A DNA stretch of 64,000 nucleotides, taken from NCBI RefSeq assembly GCF_900116375.1, contig NZ_UETB01000012.1, positions 1-64,000 of the forward strand. Direction: 5' to 3'. This DNA comes from Georgenia satyanarayanai (GTDB lineage Bacteria > Actinomycetota > Actinomycetes > Actinomycetales > Actinomycetaceae). The notes below the pieces were generated by a model that ran no database searches, was not told where the DNA came from, and saw only the letters and a program-made list of their open reading frames with translations. A program made the translations under genes and the position numbers. Shown in pieces: positions 61,426 through 64,000 of this stretch (position 1 is the stretch's first letter; every line of letters begins with the position of its first letter).

Positions 61426-61695
61426 GTTCCCTCTCCTCGTGCGTGCCGGTACGTGTGGACCGTGCAGACGGAGCGGCCGCAGGTACGCAGAAGCTGCTGT
61501 TCCTCAGCCATGGCGACGCCCCCTACCCAGGACTGCTCCGTTGGTCGGAACGAGACGTCCAGGTATGGCCGATACTGCGAGACCGTCGTTTCCCCGGAGT
61601 TACCTGCTGTTGCGCCCGCGTAACAGTCGCGCACCGCGAGGGATCTCCCGGCTCCGCGTCGGTCCTAGACTCGGCCCGTCGGCGAGAGGAGAGCG

Positions 61696-62967
61696 ATGCC
61701 GCAGGACCACCACACCCACCGCCGCGCCGTCGCGCTCCTCGCCCTGAGCAACGTCCTGGGCGGGATCGGGGTGGCGTCGGGGATCGCCGTCGGCGCCCTG
61801 CTCGCCGAGCAGCTCGGTGGCACGGCCGTGGCGGGCCTGGCCCAGGCCGCGGGGGTCCTCGGCGCCGCGGTCGCTGCCGTCCCGCTCGCTGCGCTGGCCA
61901 CCCGGCGAGGTCGCCGGTGGTCCCTCACGCTCGGGTACACGATCGCCCTGCTCGGCGCGGGCCTCGTCGTCACGGCCGCCGTCGTCGGTTCCTTCCTCCT
62001 CCTGCTGCTCGGTCTGGGCACCTTCGGGGTGGCGCAGGCCGCCAACCTCCAGTCCCGGTACGCCGCCGCGGACGGCGCGAGCGCGGCCACCCGCGCCCGG
62101 TCGATCTCCGTGGTCATGTGGGCGACGACGATCGGCTCGGTCGCCGGCCCCAACCTCACCGCCGCGGGTGAGCGGGTGGCGTCGGGTGTCGGCATCCCCG
62201 GTCTCGCCGGGCCGTACCTCTTCTCCGCGCTGGCCTTCGCCCTCGCCGCCACCGTCCTCGGCACCTTCTTCCGTCCCGCCGACGACGGCGCGGACGGTTC
62301 GGTCCGGCAGCCGGTCCTCGTGCCCGGTGCCGCGTCCCCGCCGCGCACGGTCGGCGCCACGGGGGCCCTGCGCTGGGCGGCCGGGCACTCGGTGGCCCGG
62401 TTCGCCGTCGGGCTCATCGCGCTGGCGCACGCCGTCATGGTCATGGTCATGGTTATGACGCCGGTCCACATGCGGCACAGCGGCATGAGCCTCGAGCTCG
62501 TGGGCATCGTCATCAGCGTGCACGTGCTGGGGATGTACGCGCTCAGCCCGGTGTTCGGGTGGCTGGTGGACCGGTCCGGCGGCGTGCGCGTGGCGGTCGG
62601 CGGCATCGCCGTCCTCTTCACCGCCACCGTGCTGGGCTTCGTGGCGGCGGCATCGGGCGGGCGTCCCGTCCTCACCGCGGCCGCGCTCACGGTGCTGGGG
62701 CTCGGCTGGTCGGCGTCGCTCATCGCCGCCTCCGCGCTGCTCACCGAGGTCGCACCGGACCCCGTCCGCGTCCCGCTGCAGGGAGCCACGGACGCCGTGA
62801 TGAGCTACGCCGGTGCGGCCGCCGCCGCCCTGGCCGGGCCGGTCCTGGCAGCCGGCGGGTTCCGCGCGGTCAACGTCGCGGCGGCGCTCCTCGTGCTCCC
62901 CGCGGCACTCCTCGCCGTGGGCGCCGCCCGCCCGGCTCACGTCACCACGCCCGCCGACGGACGGTGA
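61696..62967 (+). CDS. MFS transporter (12-TMS type)
   Basis: Major facilitator, 423 residues with about 12 membrane segments. Motif-A-like sequences are LAALATRRGRRWSLTLGY in the N-half and GWLVDRSGGVRVAVGG in the C-half. A run AVMVMVMVMTPVHM lies at the start of the C-half. AGAGGAGAG at 61685-61693 and a -10-like TAGACT at 61666-61671 precede it. The substrate is unknown; efflux of a small molecule is likely. The 270 bases upstream hold no other gene I can support. Confidence 0.85.
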   Translation: MPQDHHTHRRAVALLALSNVLGGIGVASGIAVGALLAEQLGGTAVAGLAQAAGVLGAAVAAVPLAALATRRGRRWSLTLGYTIALLGAGLVVTAAVVGSFLLLLLGLGTFGVAQAANLQSRYAAADGASAATRARSISVVMWATTIGSVAGPNLTAAGERVASGVGIPGLAGPYLFSALAFALAATVLGTFFRPADDGADGSVRQPVLVPGAASPPRTVGATGALRWAAGHSVARFAVGLIALAHAVMVMVMVMTPVHMRHSGMSLELVGIVISVHVLGMYALSPVFGWLVDRSGGVRVAVGGIAVLFTATVLGFVAAASGGRPVLTAAALTVLGLGWSASLIAASALLTEVAPDPVRVPLQGATDAVMSYAGAAAAALAGPVLAAGGFRAVNVAAALLVLPAALLAVGAARPAHVTTPADGR

Positions 62968-62981
62968 CGCCGCGGGGCGCG

Positions 62982-63122
62982 TCAGACGAACTCCTCGATG
63001 TCCGCTGTCTCGCCGGTCGTGACAGGCAGCCCTGCCACCTGGGGCTCGGGCGTCACGGTGTCGCTCGGCGACTCCGTGCGCTCGGCCGTGGTCTCGGTGG
63101 GGTGAATGTGCTGCGCGCCCAT
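62982..63122 (-). CDS. 46-residue acidic peptide, possible RiPP precursor-like
   Basis: A short peptide starting MGAQHIHPTETTAERTESP and ending TTGETADIEEFV. It is rich in Thr, Glu and Pro, has no Cys and no signal peptide. CGAAAGGCGA precedes the ATG and a TATAGT -10-like sequence lies about 45 bases upstream, which argues for real expression. The acidic, Thr-rich C-terminus resembles graspetide-type cores, but no ATP-grasp or other modifying gene is adjacent. Function unknown. Confidence 0.5.
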   Translation of the reverse strand: MGAQHIHPTETTAERTESPSDTVTPEPQVAGLPVTTGETADIEEFV

Positions 63123-63165
63123 AGGGTCGCCTTTCGGTCCGGGGGTTCTCACCGCCCGGTGTCGG

Positions 63166-63171
63166 ACTATA
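63166..63171 (-). promoter_or_regulatory. Putative -10 element of the small peptide gene
   Basis: On the minus strand TATAGT occurs within GATACCTATAGTCC, about 43 bases upstream of the peptide ATG. It matches the actinobacterial -10 consensus well. A clear -35 was not seen. It lies in the 239-base divergent gap before the channel gene, where nothing else was recognised. Confidence 0.4.
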
Positions 63172-63361
63172 GGTATCACGCTGCCACTCGACCGATGCCG
63201 CATTCCGCGCATGAATTGAGAATGCCGTTCGCCGGTCGGCCCGTTCCGGGACCTCAGGCCCGGAACCCCTCGTCACCACCACGTCCCTCGCCGTGCGCTC
63301 CGCGCCGCCCTGGTGTCGACTGCCGGGAGAGTCGGAGCCGAGGAGTGAGCTGTTGGGACCT

Positions 63362-64000
63362 ATGTGGATCGCGACCGTCGCGGGTGTCGTGCTCGTGCTC
63401 GCCGCGCTGTGGGACCTCTTCCACACACTGTGGAACCCGAGCGGCCAAGGTCCCATCTGCCGGCTGTTCATGCGCCTGGTGTGGCGCACGTCGAAGCACG
63501 TTCACGCCCGCGCGGGGCGGCTCAGCGGCCCGGTCACGCTCGTCATCGTCATCCTCACGTGGGTGGTGCTGGTCGTCGTCGGGTGCGCGCTGATCTACTG
63601 GCCGCACGTGCCCGAGGCCTTCTCCTACAGCCCCGGTCTCATGCCCGAGGAGCGAGGGAACCTCCTCGACGCGCTGTACCTCTCCGCCGTCGCCCTCGTG
63701 ACCCTGGGACTGGGCGACATCGTCCCCACGGCCGGGTGGCTCCAGCTGCTGGTCCCCCTCGAGGCCCTGCTCGGCTTCGCCCTGCTGACCGCCGCCGTCT
63801 CGTGGGTGCTCCAGGTCTACCCGGCGCTCACCCGTCGGCGTTCCCTCGCCCTCAGGCTCGACGCGTTGCGCCGTGCCGGCACCGCCGAGGCACTCCCCCA
63901 CCTGGACCGGTCCGCCGCGTCCGGGCTGCTCGGGGAGCTGGCCGACGGCGTCGGGAAGGTCTACGTCGACCTGGTCCAGTACAGCGAGACCTACTTCTTC
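63362..64000 (+). CDS. Two-pore-helix potassium-channel-like protein (cut by window end)
   Basis: The first 213 residues of a membrane protein. Membrane helices are near residues 3-17, 55-80 and 125-150. Between the last two is a K+-channel pore loop, LYLSAVALVTLGLGDIVPT, with the TxGxGD selectivity filter. A cytoplasmic helical region begins RRRSLALRLDAL and continues past the window end. ATG 63362 has GGGA just upstream and starts directly with a membrane helix. It is probably an ion channel. The missing C-terminus prevents further assignment. Confidence 0.78.
   Translation, partial: MWIATVAGVVLVLAALWDLFHTLWNPSGQGPICRLFMRLVWRTSKHVHARAGRLSGPVTLVIVILTWVVLVVVGCALIYWPHVPEAFSYSPGLMPEERGNLLDALYLSAVALVTLGLGDIVPTAGWLQLLVPLEALLGFALLTAAVSWVLQVYPALTRRRSLALRLDALRRAGTAEALPHLDRSAASGLLGELADGVGKVYVDLVQYSETYFF

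Noticed and set aside
61422-61634. 70-codon minus-strand frame upstream of the second amidase
   Set aside because: It overlaps the amidase start, has no family features, and lacks a convincing ribosome site.

Overview
The window is G+C-rich chromosomal DNA of an actinobacterium. Coding regions are strongly biased to G/C third positions, GTG and TTG starts are frequent, stop and start codons often overlap, and several secreted proteins carry LPxTG-like sorting signals. A coproporphyrin-type haem cluster and a CUT1 sugar transporter without its own ATPase suggest a Micrococcales-like organism (Cellulomonas/Georgenia relatives). That placement is inference, since no rRNA or tRNA gene was seen.

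Layout. 0-12.3 kb: a LacI-controlled catabolic operon with two permeases, a binding lipoprotein, two ADP-ribosylglycohydrolase-family proteins, a ribokinase-type kinase, a glycosidase-like/formylglycine-generating-enzyme-like fusion, a class III CoA transferase and a CitE-like lyase. 12.5-21 kb: a wall-anchored esterase, a cation/proton antiporter, a TetR/MFS divergent pair and small unknown proteins. 21-29.3 kb: haem synthesis, hemA facing hemE-hemG-hemC-hemD-hemB-hemL. 29.6-41.3 kb: a sugar epimerase followed by large exported proteins (amidase, metallophosphoesterase, DUF916-like surface protein, Tat alkaline phosphatase). 41.7-46.4 kb: gltX, DinB and VOC proteins, and the potassium uptake pair trkH-trkA. 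46.6-54.5 kb: a nitrilase-family amidase, a lower-G+C island with an ATPase/HNH pair resembling the Septu (PtuA/PtuB) anti-phage system, fragments of metQ and of the nitrilase gene, a SodC-like lipoprotein and the methionine importer metNIQ. 54.8-64 kb: a large unknown membrane protein, an aminotransferase, a small secreted cysteine protein, a second exported amidase, an MFS transporter, a 46-residue peptide and a potassium-channel-like gene cut by the window end.

Two things stand out. First, the Septu-like island sits between the nitrilase gene and a junction of partial copies of its two flanking genes, in the order expected after a tandem duplication. Second, gene ends throughout the window carry GC-rich hairpins and short tandem arrays built from the same few sequence words (CGCCGACAGC, GAGTTGTTAC, GAGTCACC, CACTGTGCGCCC). 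One such array lies inside a reading frame and encodes the linker of the glycosidase/FGE-like fusion. A third recurring unit, at protein level, is a repeat of about 46 residues (GDWDGDG...VRR) at the C-terminus of both the metallophosphoesterase and the second amidase.
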